Positions 7,331 through 15,742 of a stretch of 32,394 bases of DNA are shown here, piece by piece; the stretch's first letter is position 1, and each line of letters opens with the position of its first letter. Source of the DNA: Aridibacter famidurans (GTDB lineage Bacteria > Acidobacteriota > Blastocatellia > Pyrinomonadales > Pyrinomonadaceae); NCBI GenBank assembly GCA_024103495.1, contig JAGFIQ010000067.1, positions 1 through 32,394 of the forward strand. Direction: 5' to 3'. The notes below the pieces were generated by a model, which saw nothing but the letters and a program-made list of their open reading frames with translations, was not told the DNA's origin and did no database searches. The position numbers and the translations under genes were made by a program.

Positions 7331-7363
7331 GGACAACCTTCAATAGGTTGTCCTTTTGTTTTT
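7331..7363 (+). terminator. Intrinsic terminator after the small basic protein gene
   Basis: Perfect 9-bp stem GGACAACCT (7331-7339) with AGGTTGTCC (7345-7353) around a TCAAT loop, followed by the T-rich tail TTTTGTTTTTC. This is one of the clearest terminators in the window and closes the 7067-7288 unit. Confidence 0.92.
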
Positions 7364-7451
7364 CTGCCTGTAATATCATTTACTCCGAATCCCAGATCGA
7401 AGGCGTCTCCTGCCGTCGGCGCGCGATGCCTTTCGCGTACAGGAAATCTTT

Positions 7452-8213
7452 ATGAAAGACAAGGTTGTGGTCGTCACGGGAGCCAGCTCGGGCATTGGGC
7501 GGGCATCCGCCGCGAGGTTTGCAAGGGAAGGGGCGAGGGTCGTCGCAGTCGGGAGGAATGAAACGGCACTGGCTGAGCTCCGCGACCGTATGTCCGAGGC
7601 CGACGGAGAGATCAAGATTCACCTCGCAGATCTTCGCGAACAGACCCAGCTCGAAAGGATCGTTTCTTCTGCGATCGACTACTTCGGAAAGATGAACGTC
7701 CTCGTTAATTCGGCGGGAATTATTGCGAGCGGGTCAATAGAAGACACGACACCGGAGAACTGGGACAAGATGATGGACATCAACCTCCGAACGGTGTTTT
7801 GTCTGACCCAGCTTTGTGTTCCGCATCTCGAAAAGACCAGGGGAAACATCGTCAATGTCTCAAGTGTAGCGGGGACGCGCGCTTTTCCGAACGTACTTGC
7901 CTACTGTGTGTCGAAAGCGGGACTCGACCAGCTTACGAGATGCGCAGCACTCGAGCTGGCCGGAAAGGGAATACGGGTCAATGCGGTGAATCCGGGCGTC
8001 GTGATCTCAGAACTTCACAAACGAAGCGGAATGTCTGAAGACCAGTACGCAGGCTTTCTTGACCATTCGCAGGAAACGCATCCTTTGGGCAGAGTGGGCA
8101 ATCCTGAGGAGGTGGCGGACCTGATCTATTTCCTTTCATCCGACTCAGCTTCCTGGATCACCGGCGGAACTTACGCGATCGACGGGGGAAGGGCGCAGAC
8201 ATGCGCGAGGTGA
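7452..8213 (+). CDS. SDR-family NAD(P)-dependent oxidoreductase
   Basis: 253 residues, the normal length of a classical short-chain dehydrogenase. The Rossmann motif TGASSGIG is at 9-16. NSAG (86-89) replaces the usual NNAG. The catalytic tetrad is visible as Asn111, Ser138, Tyr151 and Lys155 (YCVSK). The C-terminal ASWITGGTYAIDGG is typical of FabG or glucose-dehydrogenase-like members. AGGAAA precedes ATG 7452. Sixteen bases separate it from the phosphodiesterase-like gene, so the two are probably co-transcribed. The substrate (3-oxoacyl chain, sugar or other alcohol) cannot be assigned from sequence. Confidence 0.92.
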   Translation: MKDKVVVVTGASSGIGRASAARFAREGARVVAVGRNETALAELRDRMSEADGEIKIHLADLREQTQLERIVSSAIDYFGKMNVLVNSAGIIASGSIEDTTPENWDKMMDINLRTVFCLTQLCVPHLEKTRGNIVNVSSVAGTRAFPNVLAYCVSKAGLDQLTRCAALELAGKGIRVNAVNPGVVISELHKRSGMSEDQYAGFLDHSQETHPLGRVGNPEEVADLIYFLSSDSASWITGGTYAIDGGRAQTCAR

Positions 8214-8229
8214 TCCGGACGATAACCTG

Positions 8230-9003
8230 ATGAAACTCGAATTGCTGGCAAACACAGTCGAAGGCCGCGCCGTTACGGGGCGGCAACACTTCACGTGTTT
8301 TGTGATCGATGACCGGATCGCTATCGACGCGGGAAGCCTCGCGAACTCGACGACCTCGCGCCAGAAGGAACTCATTCGCGACATAGTGCTCACTCACGCC
8401 CATCTAGACCATATCGCCGGCCTGCCGCTCTTTATCGACGACCTGTTTGACGTTTTGGAAGCTCCCGTAAGGATCCACGGCACCTCGGAAGTGATCGAGA
8501 TACTCGAGAACGACATCTTCAACTGGCGCGTTTATCCGAAGTTCTCCGAGCTTGAGAACAGAAGCGGTCCCGTGATGCAGTACGTCGAGATAGTGCCCGG
8601 ATCCAGTTTCAAGGTCGGCCACCTGGAGTTCGAGGCGATCGGTGTGAATCACAAGGTCCCCGCGGTCGGATTTATTGTCTCCGATGGAGACTCGGTGATA
8701 GCCTTGACCGGGGATACGGCCGAGATGGACGAGTTTTGGACGCGCGTGAATGCCCTTGAGCGGCTCGACGGCCTTTTGATCGAATGTGCGTTTCCGGACC
8801 GTATGAAAGAACTGGCCGATGTCTCGCATCATTTGACCCCGCAGCTGTTGAAGGCCGAGCTCGTAAAGTTCAAAAGGGAAGGCTGCCCGGTGCTTGTCGT
8901 GAACCTGAAACCGATGTATAAGCGTGAGACCGCCGATGAGATAGCGGCTTTGGGAATTCCGAACGTGCGCCTTCTTATCGTCGGGGAAGAGTACGAATTC
9001 TAA
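8230..9003 (+). CDS. Class II 3',5'-cyclic-nucleotide phosphodiesterase-like protein (metallo-beta-lactamase fold)
   Basis: 257 residues. The metal motif THAHLDH (His56, His58, Asp60, His61) is followed by AGLPLFIDDLF, the signature region of class II cAMP phosphodiesterases (yeast PDE1 / bacterial CpdP type). Later metal ligands are visible as His in GVNHKVPA, Asp in TGDTAEMDEFW and His in VSHHLTP. The expected reaction is hydrolysis of cAMP or cGMP to the 5'-monophosphate. No signal peptide, so probably cytosolic. It lies 16 bp after the SDR gene. The start ATG 8230 has only a weak Shine-Dalgarno, consistent with coupling to the upstream gene. Confidence 0.85.
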   Translation: MKLELLANTVEGRAVTGRQHFTCFVIDDRIAIDAGSLANSTTSRQKELIRDIVLTHAHLDHIAGLPLFIDDLFDVLEAPVRIHGTSEVIEILENDIFNWRVYPKFSELENRSGPVMQYVEIVPGSSFKVGHLEFEAIGVNHKVPAVGFIVSDGDSVIALTGDTAEMDEFWTRVNALERLDGLLIECAFPDRMKELADVSHHLTPQLLKAELVKFKREGCPVLVVNLKPMYKRETADEIAALGIPNVRLLIVGEEYEF

Positions 9004-9076
9004 CGGTCCGGTTTGAACCGCACGGTGCGGCGGCGGATACTGGATCGCGTCGCCGGCCATTTCAGAAACGACCCGA

Positions 9077-9994
9077 TTGTCTTCTAGAAGATATAGCAGC
9101 AAGCGTAGCAGGATCGGCGGACCATTCTGGCTGCCCGCGTTTAGCTATTACGTCCTGACGGGTGCCGTGTCTGCAATGGTGTTCTTTGTTATCTGGGGAA
9201 TCCTCTACGAGGGCGGCGAGGACGCGCCGTGGATTACTGCCGGTGTTGCCGGAAGCGTGATGGTCGTCGCGGCGGTTGTGGTGCGCGAGATAGTTCTGAG
9301 AAACGCCCGCCGGAGATATTTGAGCGCACAGAATAGGCTCGACCGAAATCTGACCAGGTTTTCCAGGAGCAGGTCGCGATCCGTCGGCAGAAAACTTTCG
9401 ATCGCCGAGAACGAACTGATGCTGGCGCACATTGCGAGGAAGGCGGACGCTGCCGATACCCTAGGAAGCCTAGTCGAGGGTCATAGAGAAGTCTTTGTTC
9501 TGTGCGACGATTATCTCGAGCTGACTGCGAGAGAGCTTAGCAGGACCGACATCAATTCTCCGCGGTTCGTGGCGATGCGAAAGGGCCGAAAGACGGTTAG
9601 GCGTCTCCATCGGAGACATCTGCTCGACTGGACGGAGCTCGAATCGCGGTCGATCCTTGAGCGTGCCAAGCGCGAGTCTTCGTCTGAAGCGCGTGCCGTT
9701 GCGGCCGCGTCTGCGCTCGAGATCGTCGAAGAAGCTATCGGCCATTACCCCGGCGAGCAGAAACTCCTGGAGTCTGCAGAAGTGCTTCGCGAGTTCATTT
9801 CAACTGCCAGGATCGCAGGGCTGGTGGAAGAGGCTGAATCTTCGGAGAAGAGCGGCGATTACGAGAAGGCATTTTCGTTGTATGAGAATATCCTTGCGAG
9901 AATCCGGGGTGAAGATATCTCTGAGGAAGAGCAATCACTTCTCAGTGAAAGGATAACGGAAAAGCTTGAAGAGATTCGCCAAAAACGGCCGTAG
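9077..9994 (+). CDS. Membrane-anchored protein with TPR-like C-terminus
   Basis: 305 residues. It has two TM helices near the N-terminus (about 18-44 and 52-70), then a very basic region (RNARRRYLSAQNRLDRNLTRFSRSRSRSVGRKL), a long helical domain and a C-terminal helical pair (RIAGLVEEAESSEKSGDYEKAFSLYENILARI) that looks like a tetratricopeptide repeat. The start must be TTG 9077: the in-frame stop TGA is at 9014-9016 and no ATG or GTG occurs between them. Function unknown. It probably scaffolds partners at the inner membrane. It follows the phosphodiesterase gene by 73 bp. Confidence 0.75.
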   Translation: MSSRRYSSKRSRIGGPFWLPAFSYYVLTGAVSAMVFFVIWGILYEGGEDAPWITAGVAGSVMVVAAVVVREIVLRNARRRYLSAQNRLDRNLTRFSRSRSRSVGRKLSIAENELMLAHIARKADAADTLGSLVEGHREVFVLCDDYLELTARELSRTDINSPRFVAMRKGRKTVRRLHRRHLLDWTELESRSILERAKRESSSEARAVAAASALEIVEEAIGHYPGEQKLLESAEVLREFISTARIAGLVEEAESSEKSGDYEKAFSLYENILARIRGEDISEEEQSLLSERITEKLEEIRQKRP

Positions 9995-10029
9995 TGCCGG
10001 TTGCCGGGTGTAAGCGCCGGAATTTTTAG

Positions 10030-10233
10030 ATGATCAGTCAAAGGTGCCCAAAATGCTTGAGCGACAGGGTTCGTCGCGGATACCGCAAGACCCCTTTCTT
10101 CTTGAAGATCTTCTGCATTTATAATCTTCTTTGCGATTCCTGCAACTGGGAGTTCCGGGGTTTCGCTGTTCCGGGGACCGTGACAAGCCGTCCGCGGAGA
10201 AAGAAGAGAAATCAGAATGTGTCGGCGAAGTAG
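10030..10233 (+). CDS. Small zinc-ribbon protein
   Basis: 67 residues. CPKC (Cys6, Cys9) and CDSC (Cys35, Cys38) flank a hydrophobic stretch (TPFFLKIFCIYNLLC), giving a four-Cys treble-clef or ribbon arrangement. The tail is strongly basic (RPRRKKRNQ). The gene is 19 bp upstream of the SLBB export gene and on the same strand, so it is likely co-transcribed with the cell-surface genes that follow. Whether it binds nucleic acid or acts in assembly of the export system is not shown by the sequence. Confidence 0.75.
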   Translation: MISQRCPKCLSDRVRRGYRKTPFFLKIFCIYNLLCDSCNWEFRGFAVPGTVTSRPRRKKRNQNVSAK

Positions 10234-10252
10234 AGTTCTCGGGAGAAGTTTG

Positions 10253-11287
10253 ATGTTGAGAGCCCTTCGCAGAAATCTCCAATACCCGGAAACGGGAAAA
10301 TATCCCGGTCCAACTTCCCACTTTTATTCTTTAGCGGCTAGATTCTTCACTCTTTGCGCCTCGCTAACGGTCGTTTTGTCCGCTGTGTCCGCATTTGCTC
10401 AGGATGCGCGGGATCTTATCCACCTGGGAGATCTGATCGACGTTGATGTTGTCGGAAGCACGGAATTCGACTGGCGTGGGGGGCTTAATCCGGAGGGCTT
10501 TCTCTCCGGTATACAATTCACGGAAGAGCCGGTTCCCGCGCTGTGCCGAACGCCTGAAGCGGTAGCCGGAATGATAAAGGAATCGTACGCGAGATTCCTG
10601 AATTCCCCGGAGGTGAAGGTGAGTATCCTCGACCGGTCCGGCAGGACACCCGCGGTACTGTTTGGAGCGGTCAGGACCCAGCAAAGACTGAAGTTGCTGA
10701 GGCCCATTAGGCTTGCGGAACTGATCGTGATCTCAGGGGGATTGACCTCGAAGGCGAGCGGGGAGATCCGACTCCTTCGCCAGCCGAATGCCTCGTGCGG
10801 GATCGAGGCTCTCACGGCGCCCAAAGGCAGCTCCAGGGTGGGAGAGAGTGTATTGATCACTGTTGCTGTGAAAGATCTGATAGCCGGCGATCCGAACGCC
10901 AACCCCGAGATAGCTTACGGAGATGTGATAACCGTGCTCGAAACCAGCCCCGTTTACGTGATGGGAGGAGTGGCGAATCCCACAAGGATCGACTTCCGCG
11001 AGGGGCTTACGCTTTCGAGGGCAGTGTCATCGGCGGGGGGGCCGGTCAAGGGTTCAGACCTGTCTAGGATCACGATATTTCGCCGAACCGGAACAGAATC
11101 GACGGTCATCAAGGCCGATCTCAGGAAGATCGAGAGCGGCTCTGCGGATGACATCGAGTTGACCGCCTATGATATAGTTGACATCGGCCTTGAAGGGCAG
11201 CCCGAGCGGAGATATGTCCCGGTCGAGAATGTCGGAGTGAACGACGGAGTCCCAGCCGGCGACCTGCCGCTCAGGGTAATTGATTAA
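10253..11287 (+). CDS. Polysaccharide biosynthesis/export protein with SLBB domain
   Basis: 344 residues. The N-terminus has a long basic region and then a hydrophobic signal segment ending in SAVSAFAQ. The Poly_export-type start of the mature protein reads DLIHLGDLIDVDVVGSTEFDW, and an SLBB-like module is visible in YGDVITVLETSPVYVMGGVANPTRIDFREGLTLSRAVSSAGG. Proteins of this kind (Wza/GumB type) form periplasmic or outer-membrane export channels for capsule or exopolysaccharide. ATG 10253 is chosen because GGGAGAAG lies just upstream. An in-frame ATG at 10217 overlaps the zinc-ribbon gene and lacks a site. No polymerase, flippase or Wzc kinase is nearby, so the substrate is not known. Confidence 0.85.
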   Translation: MLRALRRNLQYPETGKYPGPTSHFYSLAARFFTLCASLTVVLSAVSAFAQDARDLIHLGDLIDVDVVGSTEFDWRGGLNPEGFLSGIQFTEEPVPALCRTPEAVAGMIKESYARFLNSPEVKVSILDRSGRTPAVLFGAVRTQQRLKLLRPIRLAELIVISGGLTSKASGEIRLLRQPNASCGIEALTAPKGSSRVGESVLITVAVKDLIAGDPNANPEIAYGDVITVLETSPVYVMGGVANPTRIDFREGLTLSRAVSSAGGPVKGSDLSRITIFRRTGTESTVIKADLRKIESGSADDIELTAYDIVDIGLEGQPERRYVPVENVGVNDGVPAGDLPLRVID

Positions 11288-11323
11288 GATCGCTATTAAT
11301 GACCTTTTTTTAAAATTACGAAG

Positions 11324-11536
11324 ATGAAATCCAGGAAATTCAGCAGGCGCACCATCGCCTTGTTTTGGTGTCTCGCAGTCGCCGTGGTTATCGGCGCGAT
11401 GATCTTTTTTGAACAGATCGCACTTCTCTACGTGATCGCGACCCTCGCGCTCGTGCTTCTGCTTCTGATCGTAGGTTTCGCTGACCTCGAGAACGTGGGG
11501 CGCGGCAAAGGCGATGCCGTTTCGGGAGGAGATTGA
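11324..11536 (+). CDS. Small two-TM membrane protein
   Basis: 70 residues with a basic N-terminus (MKSRKFSRRT), two hydrophobic helices (about 11-29 and 31-51) and a short polar, probably cytosolic tail. It is located 36 bp after the SLBB gene and just before the matrixin gene, all on the same strand. No family recognised. The helical-hairpin layout and location suggest a helper of the export or secretion genes around it, but this is context only. Confidence 0.65.
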   Translation: MKSRKFSRRTIALFWCLAVAVVIGAMIFFEQIALLYVIATLALVLLLLIVGFADLENVGRGKGDAVSGGD

Positions 11537-11555
11537 TCCGGAAGTAGTCCGCGCA

Positions 11556-12845
11556 ATGGGTTTGAAGTCGCAGCCCCTTCTGATTCTGACGATGCTGACG
11601 CTCGTAACAGCGTCAGCATTTGCGTATGAGCTGCAGACGACTGGCGAAAGCGGAGCACGCCTTCGATGGCCCGGCGCGACCGTTGAACTGGCGGTTTCAG
11701 AGTCTTTCGACGAATCGTCGAACATCCGGGGCGCTGATCAGGCATACGAAGCGATCGCCCGGGCTGCGCGGGCATGGAGCTCGGTCGCAGGCATCGAGAT
11801 CGTACTGTCTAGATCGAAGGAACTTTCGGTGAGTCCGCCGGGCCGGAGAGGCGACGGGGTCTCACTTATCACGATCGCCCAGACTCCTGAGAACCTGCTT
11901 CTGTTCACTGGCCCCAATTCGGGCAGGCCTGCCGTAACGAGACTTTTCTTCGACAAGAAGGGCCGGATCCTCGAAGCAGACATCGTCCTGAATCCCTACT
12001 TTTCCACCTCGACCGACGGTTCCTTGGGCAGTTTCGATCTTGAGTCCACACTCGTTCACGAGCTTGGGCATGCCATTGGTCTTGGACATTCTGCGGTGTT
12101 TGGGGCCTCGATGCGAACCAATGTAGCCCGTAACGGCCTCTACTCGCTGCCGTTCACTTCTGCTCGGACCCTTTCAAGAGACGACATCGCCGGAGCGCGC
12201 GCTCTTTACGGACCGGATGATAGTGACGGCGCCTGTTGCGGATCGCTTTCGGGATCTGTCGGACGTGCTCCCGGCGACGAATCTGAAGTCTTTGTATGGC
12301 TTGAAGAGAAGGAAACCGGTGCAGTCGGGTCGATGACAAGGGCGAACGATTCCGGCGAGTTTCGGATAGACGGACTTGAGCCGGGAGCCTACCACGTTTA
12401 TTCCAGAGACGCCGCCCACGGAGCCGCTTACCTTGGCCAGATAGAAGTAAAAAAGGACGTGAATAGCGAACTGATGTCCAAGGCCGGCTCGACGGCCGGG
12501 CGATCGCTGCTTTCCGGCGTGGGGTTCAATGGACAGCTTTCCACGATCGCCGTGCCAGTGAACGCCGGCAGATCTTTCAAGATCTATGTATCCGGCACAG
12601 GCGTCCTGACGGATCTTGAGCTCGGGATCTCCGCGCCGGGAATCGAGGTCGACCTTTCTTCGATCGAGTTTCCCGATTATGGAAAAGAGGTTTCGGTAAC
12701 GGCATTCGTAGTTGATGTGGAAGGCTCGGTTCCTGAAGGAGAGTACACATTGCGGCTGTTCAGGGATGGTGAATTAGTGGATTGTATCGTCGGTGCGATC
12801 ACCGTCGAAAGGCTTCCGAACCCATGGAGCCACAGGGAACCGTAA
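11556..12845 (+). CDS. Secreted matrixin-type (M10) zinc metalloprotease
   Basis: 429 residues from ATG 11556. The signal peptide (about 1-23) ends TASAFA. The catalytic domain contains the metzincin motif HELGHAIGLGH (His168, Glu169, His172, His178), followed by a candidate Met-turn (GASMR). A domain with the pattern of a carboxypeptidase-regulatory or CNA-B beta-sandwich follows (SLSGSV through GEFRIDGLEPGAYHVY), then a beta-rich C-terminal region. An upstream in-frame ATG at 11514 would add 14 residues before the signal peptide and overlap the two-TM gene. GGAGGAG at 11523-11529 is too far from 11556 to be decisive. Metzincins cut proteins outside the cell. The link with the SLBB export gene suggests a cell-surface role. 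Confidence 0.85.
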   Translation: MGLKSQPLLILTMLTLVTASAFAYELQTTGESGARLRWPGATVELAVSESFDESSNIRGADQAYEAIARAARAWSSVAGIEIVLSRSKELSVSPPGRRGDGVSLITIAQTPENLLLFTGPNSGRPAVTRLFFDKKGRILEADIVLNPYFSTSTDGSLGSFDLESTLVHELGHAIGLGHSAVFGASMRTNVARNGLYSLPFTSARTLSRDDIAGARALYGPDDSDGACCGSLSGSVGRAPGDESEVFVWLEEKETGAVGSMTRANDSGEFRIDGLEPGAYHVYSRDAAHGAAYLGQIEVKKDVNSELMSKAGSTAGRSLLSGVGFNGQLSTIAVPVNAGRSFKIYVSGTGVLTDLELGISAPGIEVDLSSIEFPDYGKEVSVTAFVVDVEGSVPEGEYTLRLFRDGELVDCIVGAITVERLPNPWSHREP

Positions 12846-12882
12846 AAACCGCCTGATTGTTGGGGCGTCGCAAAGAAGTTGT

Positions 12883-12910
12883 TTGCTTTTTTCCCGAATC
12901 TGTGCATAAT
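12883..12910 (+). promoter_or_regulatory. Candidate sigma70-type promoter of the hairpin RNA
   Basis: -35 TTGCTT (12883-12888), a 16-base spacer, and -10 CATAAT (12905-12910) with an upstream TGTG extension. The expected start is about 12917, two bases before the first hairpin. Motif evidence only. Confidence 0.5.
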
Positions 12911-12916
12911 TTGAAG

Positions 12917-13010
12917 ATGTTCACCTCCCCGGTGAACGTTTGGTCACGAGGGGTGAGGACTTGTGACCTGAGGGCGACGGTGTGGGAGACGTCGCCCTAT
13001 TAATTTTAAA
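12917..13010 (+). ncRNA. Candidate small RNA or structured leader with three hairpins
   Basis: Three consecutive stem-loops. First, GTTCACC (12919-12925) with GGTGAAC (12931-12937), loop TCCCC. Second, GGTCAC (12942-12947) with GTGACC (12963-12968), a 15-base loop holding GGGG (12950-12953). Third, AGGGCGACG (12971-12979) with CGTCGCCCT (12990-12998), followed by ATTAATTTT. The CCCC and GGGG of the first two loops can pair, making a kissing interaction. The third hairpin with its AT-rich tail resembles a terminator. It lies between the matrixin gene and the transporter gene. I could not match it to a known riboswitch class. Confidence 0.45.
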
Positions 13011-13028
13011 TGACCCTTTCCGCCGCGC

Positions 13029-13056
13029 TTGATTTTCTCCTTTCGAGGCGTATCAT
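13029..13056 (+). promoter_or_regulatory. Candidate promoter of the transporter gene
   Basis: -35 TTGATT (13029-13034), a 16-base spacer and -10 TATCAT (13051-13056), placing a start near 13063, about 90 bases before ATG 13154. A small hairpin CTGTTC (13068-13073) with GAACAG (13077-13082) follows. If used, this promoter would make the upstream hairpin RNA an independent transcript. Confidence 0.4.
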
Positions 13057-13153
13057 CCTTACGTTTGCTGTTCTCTGAACAGTGATTCTTCTGCGACCCC
13101 ATTTTTCGATTTCCTGACCACACGGCGAATGGCGCACGATTCCCACTTCTGAA

Positions 13154-15151
13154 ATGCACAAGCGAACGGGCAGTTTTCGAAACTGGCTTCTTAAAGGCGT
13201 TCTCGAAACGGGAACGGGCGGCGAGAAATCGGGCGAAGAAAAGCACCGCTGGTGGCAGGTGATGTGCCTTACGGGCGTCGATTATTTCTCGACGCTCGGT
13301 TACCAGCCCGGTATCGCGTTTCTCGCAGCCGGAGCGCTTTCGCCGTTTGCGACCCTGGTTCTCGTCCTTCTCACGCTATTCGGCGCATTGCCGATGTACC
13401 GAAGGGTTGCGGAAGAAAGTCCGCACGGCGACGGATCGATCTCGATGCTCGAGCATCTTCTCGACCGCTGGAAGGGAAAACTGTTCGTTCTTGCGCTTCT
13501 GGGCTTTGTCGCCACGAGCTTCATCATCACGATCACGCTTTCGGCCGCCGACGCTACCGCCCACATAATCGAAAACCCTTACGTCGAGCACAATCTTCAA
13601 TTCCTGAACCACAGGATCATCGTCACGCTGATACTCATTGGCGTGCTCGGGCTCGTCTTTCTCAAAGGCTTTAAGGAAGCGATCGGGATCGCGGTGGCGA
13701 TCGTCGCCGTATAACTGCGCCTCAACCTGCTCGTCATCGGCTATGGTATTTACGAGATCTTCATAGTCCATCCGGAGGCGCTAGGGAACTGGCAGCAGAT
13801 GGTCTGGCGACATCCGGACGTGGGCGGCAACGCATTTGCGCTGATACTCGCCTCCCTGATCGTCTTCCCAAAGCTCGCGCTGGGACTTTCGGGATTCGAG
13901 ACGGGCGTTGTCGTGATGCCGCTCGTGAAGGGAGGATCGGACCTCGGCCGCAAAGATCTCGAATCGATCCACATCTCGAGGATCGGCGAGGTGCCGATGA
14001 CCGAGAACGCGGAAAGGTACCTCCAGGGTCGTATCGCGAACGGCAAGAAGCTTCTGACTGGCGCCGCGCTGATCATGAGCGTGATGCTCATCGGCAGCAG
14101 CCTTGTCACGTCGATGCTCATTCCGCCGGAGGCATTTCGTCTTGGCGGCGAGGCGAATGGCAGAGCGCTTTCGTACCTTGCCCATTATCATCTCGGAGAG
14201 TTGTTCGGGACCGTCTACGACCTGAGCACGATCACGATCCTCTGGTTTGCCGGTTCGTCGGCGATGGCGGGTCTTCTTAACATAGTTCCCAGATACCTTC
14301 CGCGATATGGAATGGCTCCGTACTGGGCCCGCGCGACGCGTCCCCTTGTGTTCGTATTCACGGGAATCTCGTTCCTGGTCACTATCCTTTTCCGGGCGGA
14401 CGTCGATTCCCAAGGCGGAGCGTACGCGACCGGCGTGCTGACGCTTATGGCCTCGGCAGCAGTCGCCGTAACGATCTCCGCGCGCAAGAAAGGCCAGAAG
14501 ATCTGGCTCGTCTATCTGTTTATAACCGTCGTTTTTTTCTATACGACCACGGTGAACATCGTGTGGCAGCCGGAAGGGCTTCAGATCGCGGTGCTCTTTG
14601 TTGTGGCGATCGTCTTCACATCCTTCATTTCGAGGGCGATGCGCTCGACGGAGGTCCGGATCGAGGGGATCGAACTGGACGAGGCCGCGCAGCGGATGAT
14701 CGATGATCTCGCAGAGGGCGAGATCAGGATCGTCGCAAACCGCAGGGAATCGGGGGACGTTGAGGAGTACCGTTCGAAGGAACTCGAGAAACGAACCGAC
14801 AATCACATTCCCTCTCACGACCCTATACTTTTCTACGAGGTGGAACTGGGTGACGCTTCTGAATTCCGCGGAAAACTACTGATAAGAGGTTTCGACATCG
14901 AGGGTTACAGGATACTCAGAACAGAATCGCCGGCCGTGCCCAATGCTATAGCAGGCCTGCTACTTCACCTGCGGGATATGACCGGGAAGATCCCGCATAT
15001 GTATTTTGGATGGAGCGAAGGGAATCCTGTCCTCTATCTGATCAGGTACATAGTTTTCGGGGAAGGGGACACCGCACCTGTGACACGAGAGATCCTACGG
15101 CAGGCCGAACCGGACCCGGAACGCCGACCAAACGTGCACGTAGGAGGTTAG
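13154..15151 (+). pseudogene. APC-superfamily transporter interrupted by one in-frame TAA
   Basis: The frame from ATG 13154 encodes the start of a large permease ([43 protein letters not shown]) and stops at TAA 13712-13714, codon 187. The same frame continues without another stop to 15151, reading [16 protein letters not shown] directly after the TAA and then further TM helices and a cytosolic C-terminal domain. The undamaged product would be about 665 residues. The interrupting codon sits where the flanking frame is fully conserved in character, so a TAC or TAT to TAA change is the simplest cause. Later ATG 13799 has no Shine-Dalgarno. The family resembles amino-acid or KUP-like potassium permeases; the substrate is uncertain. 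It could be a recent pseudogene, a readthrough case or a base-calling error. Confidence 0.8.
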
Positions 15152-15156
15152 GCGAT

Positions 15157-15549
15157 TCAGGCCTCGTCGTCCTTCGGCAGAGTATCGGGGTTTTTCTCCA
15201 GGAAACAGGAACGGCAGTAGACCGGACGGCCCTGCGACGGATAGAAGGGTACGGTAGTTTGCACACCGCACTTCGCACAGTGAACCAGCACTTCGACCCT
15301 CTGTCTGACGCCCTCTTCCTGCGCCTTTATCACAGCTTCGAGTCTTTCGTTCTTAGCTTTCTTACAGGGCTTGCAGCGCTTGGGAGGGTGCTTTAGTCCC
15401 TTGTCGCGAAAGAACAGCTGTTCGCCTGCCGTCCAGACGAAGGGTTTTCCGCAATCAACGCAGTCGATCTCCTTATCCTGGAGATCATTCTCGTCCCGGA
15501 TGGGACCTTTTTCGAATTGTGCTGGACCGTCAGACCCGGATTCCGACAT
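15157..15549 (-). CDS. Zinc-ribbon domain protein with two Cys clusters
   Basis: 130 residues. The first module (CVDCGKPFVWTAGEQLFF through RCKPCKKAK) has the pattern of the probable zinc-ribbon family zf-trcl. The second (CAKCGVQTTVPFYPSQGRPVYCRSCF) is a CxxC...CxxC ribbon seen in small CxxC-x17-CxxC proteins. The acidic N-terminus has no signal peptide. ATG 15549 is chosen because AAGGTGA lies five bases upstream; a GTG at 15558 is in frame but overlaps that site. Convergent with the transporter gene (5 bp between stops) and divergent from purD. Probably binds zinc; role unknown. Confidence 0.82.
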   Translation of the reverse strand: MSESGSDGPAQFEKGPIRDENDLQDKEIDCVDCGKPFVWTAGEQLFFRDKGLKHPPKRCKPCKKAKNERLEAVIKAQEEGVRQRVEVLVHCAKCGVQTTVPFYPSQGRPVYCRSCFLEKNPDTLPKDDEA

Positions 15550-15697
15550 ATCGTTCACCTTCCCGTTGACTGGTCACCGTGGCTTGTCAGATGCAAAGTC
15601 GCGGTCGGACTCGGGGTTTGCGGAAAAGAAGCGGCCGAATGGCCGGGAGCCCGCAAACATCGCTCTGAAAGTATACCCATCGGTTCGGGTAGTCAAG

Positions 15698-15727
15698 TTG
15701 GCGACTCTGTCGCGATTCTGCTATAAG
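15698..15727 (+). promoter_or_regulatory. Candidate purD promoter
   Basis: -35 TTGGCG (15698-15703), an 18-base spacer and -10 TATAAG (15722-15727). The -10 ends 15 bases before ATG 15743, so the leader would be very short, consistent with the absence of a clear Shine-Dalgarno before purD. Confidence 0.4.
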
Positions 15728-15742
15728 AATGCATAAATCGTT

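Noticed and set aside
12917..13010. Assignment of the hairpin RNA to a known riboswitch (c-di-AMP, fluoride, guanidine, ZTP, c-di-GMP)
   Set aside because: None of the conserved sequence cores that I know for these classes is present, so I leave it as an unassigned structured RNA.
13781..14818. A 345-codon minus-strand frame inside the interrupted transporter region
   Set aside because: The plus strand encodes clear TM helices in frame with the transporter start. The antisense translation is highly charged and featureless, so it does not explain the interruption.
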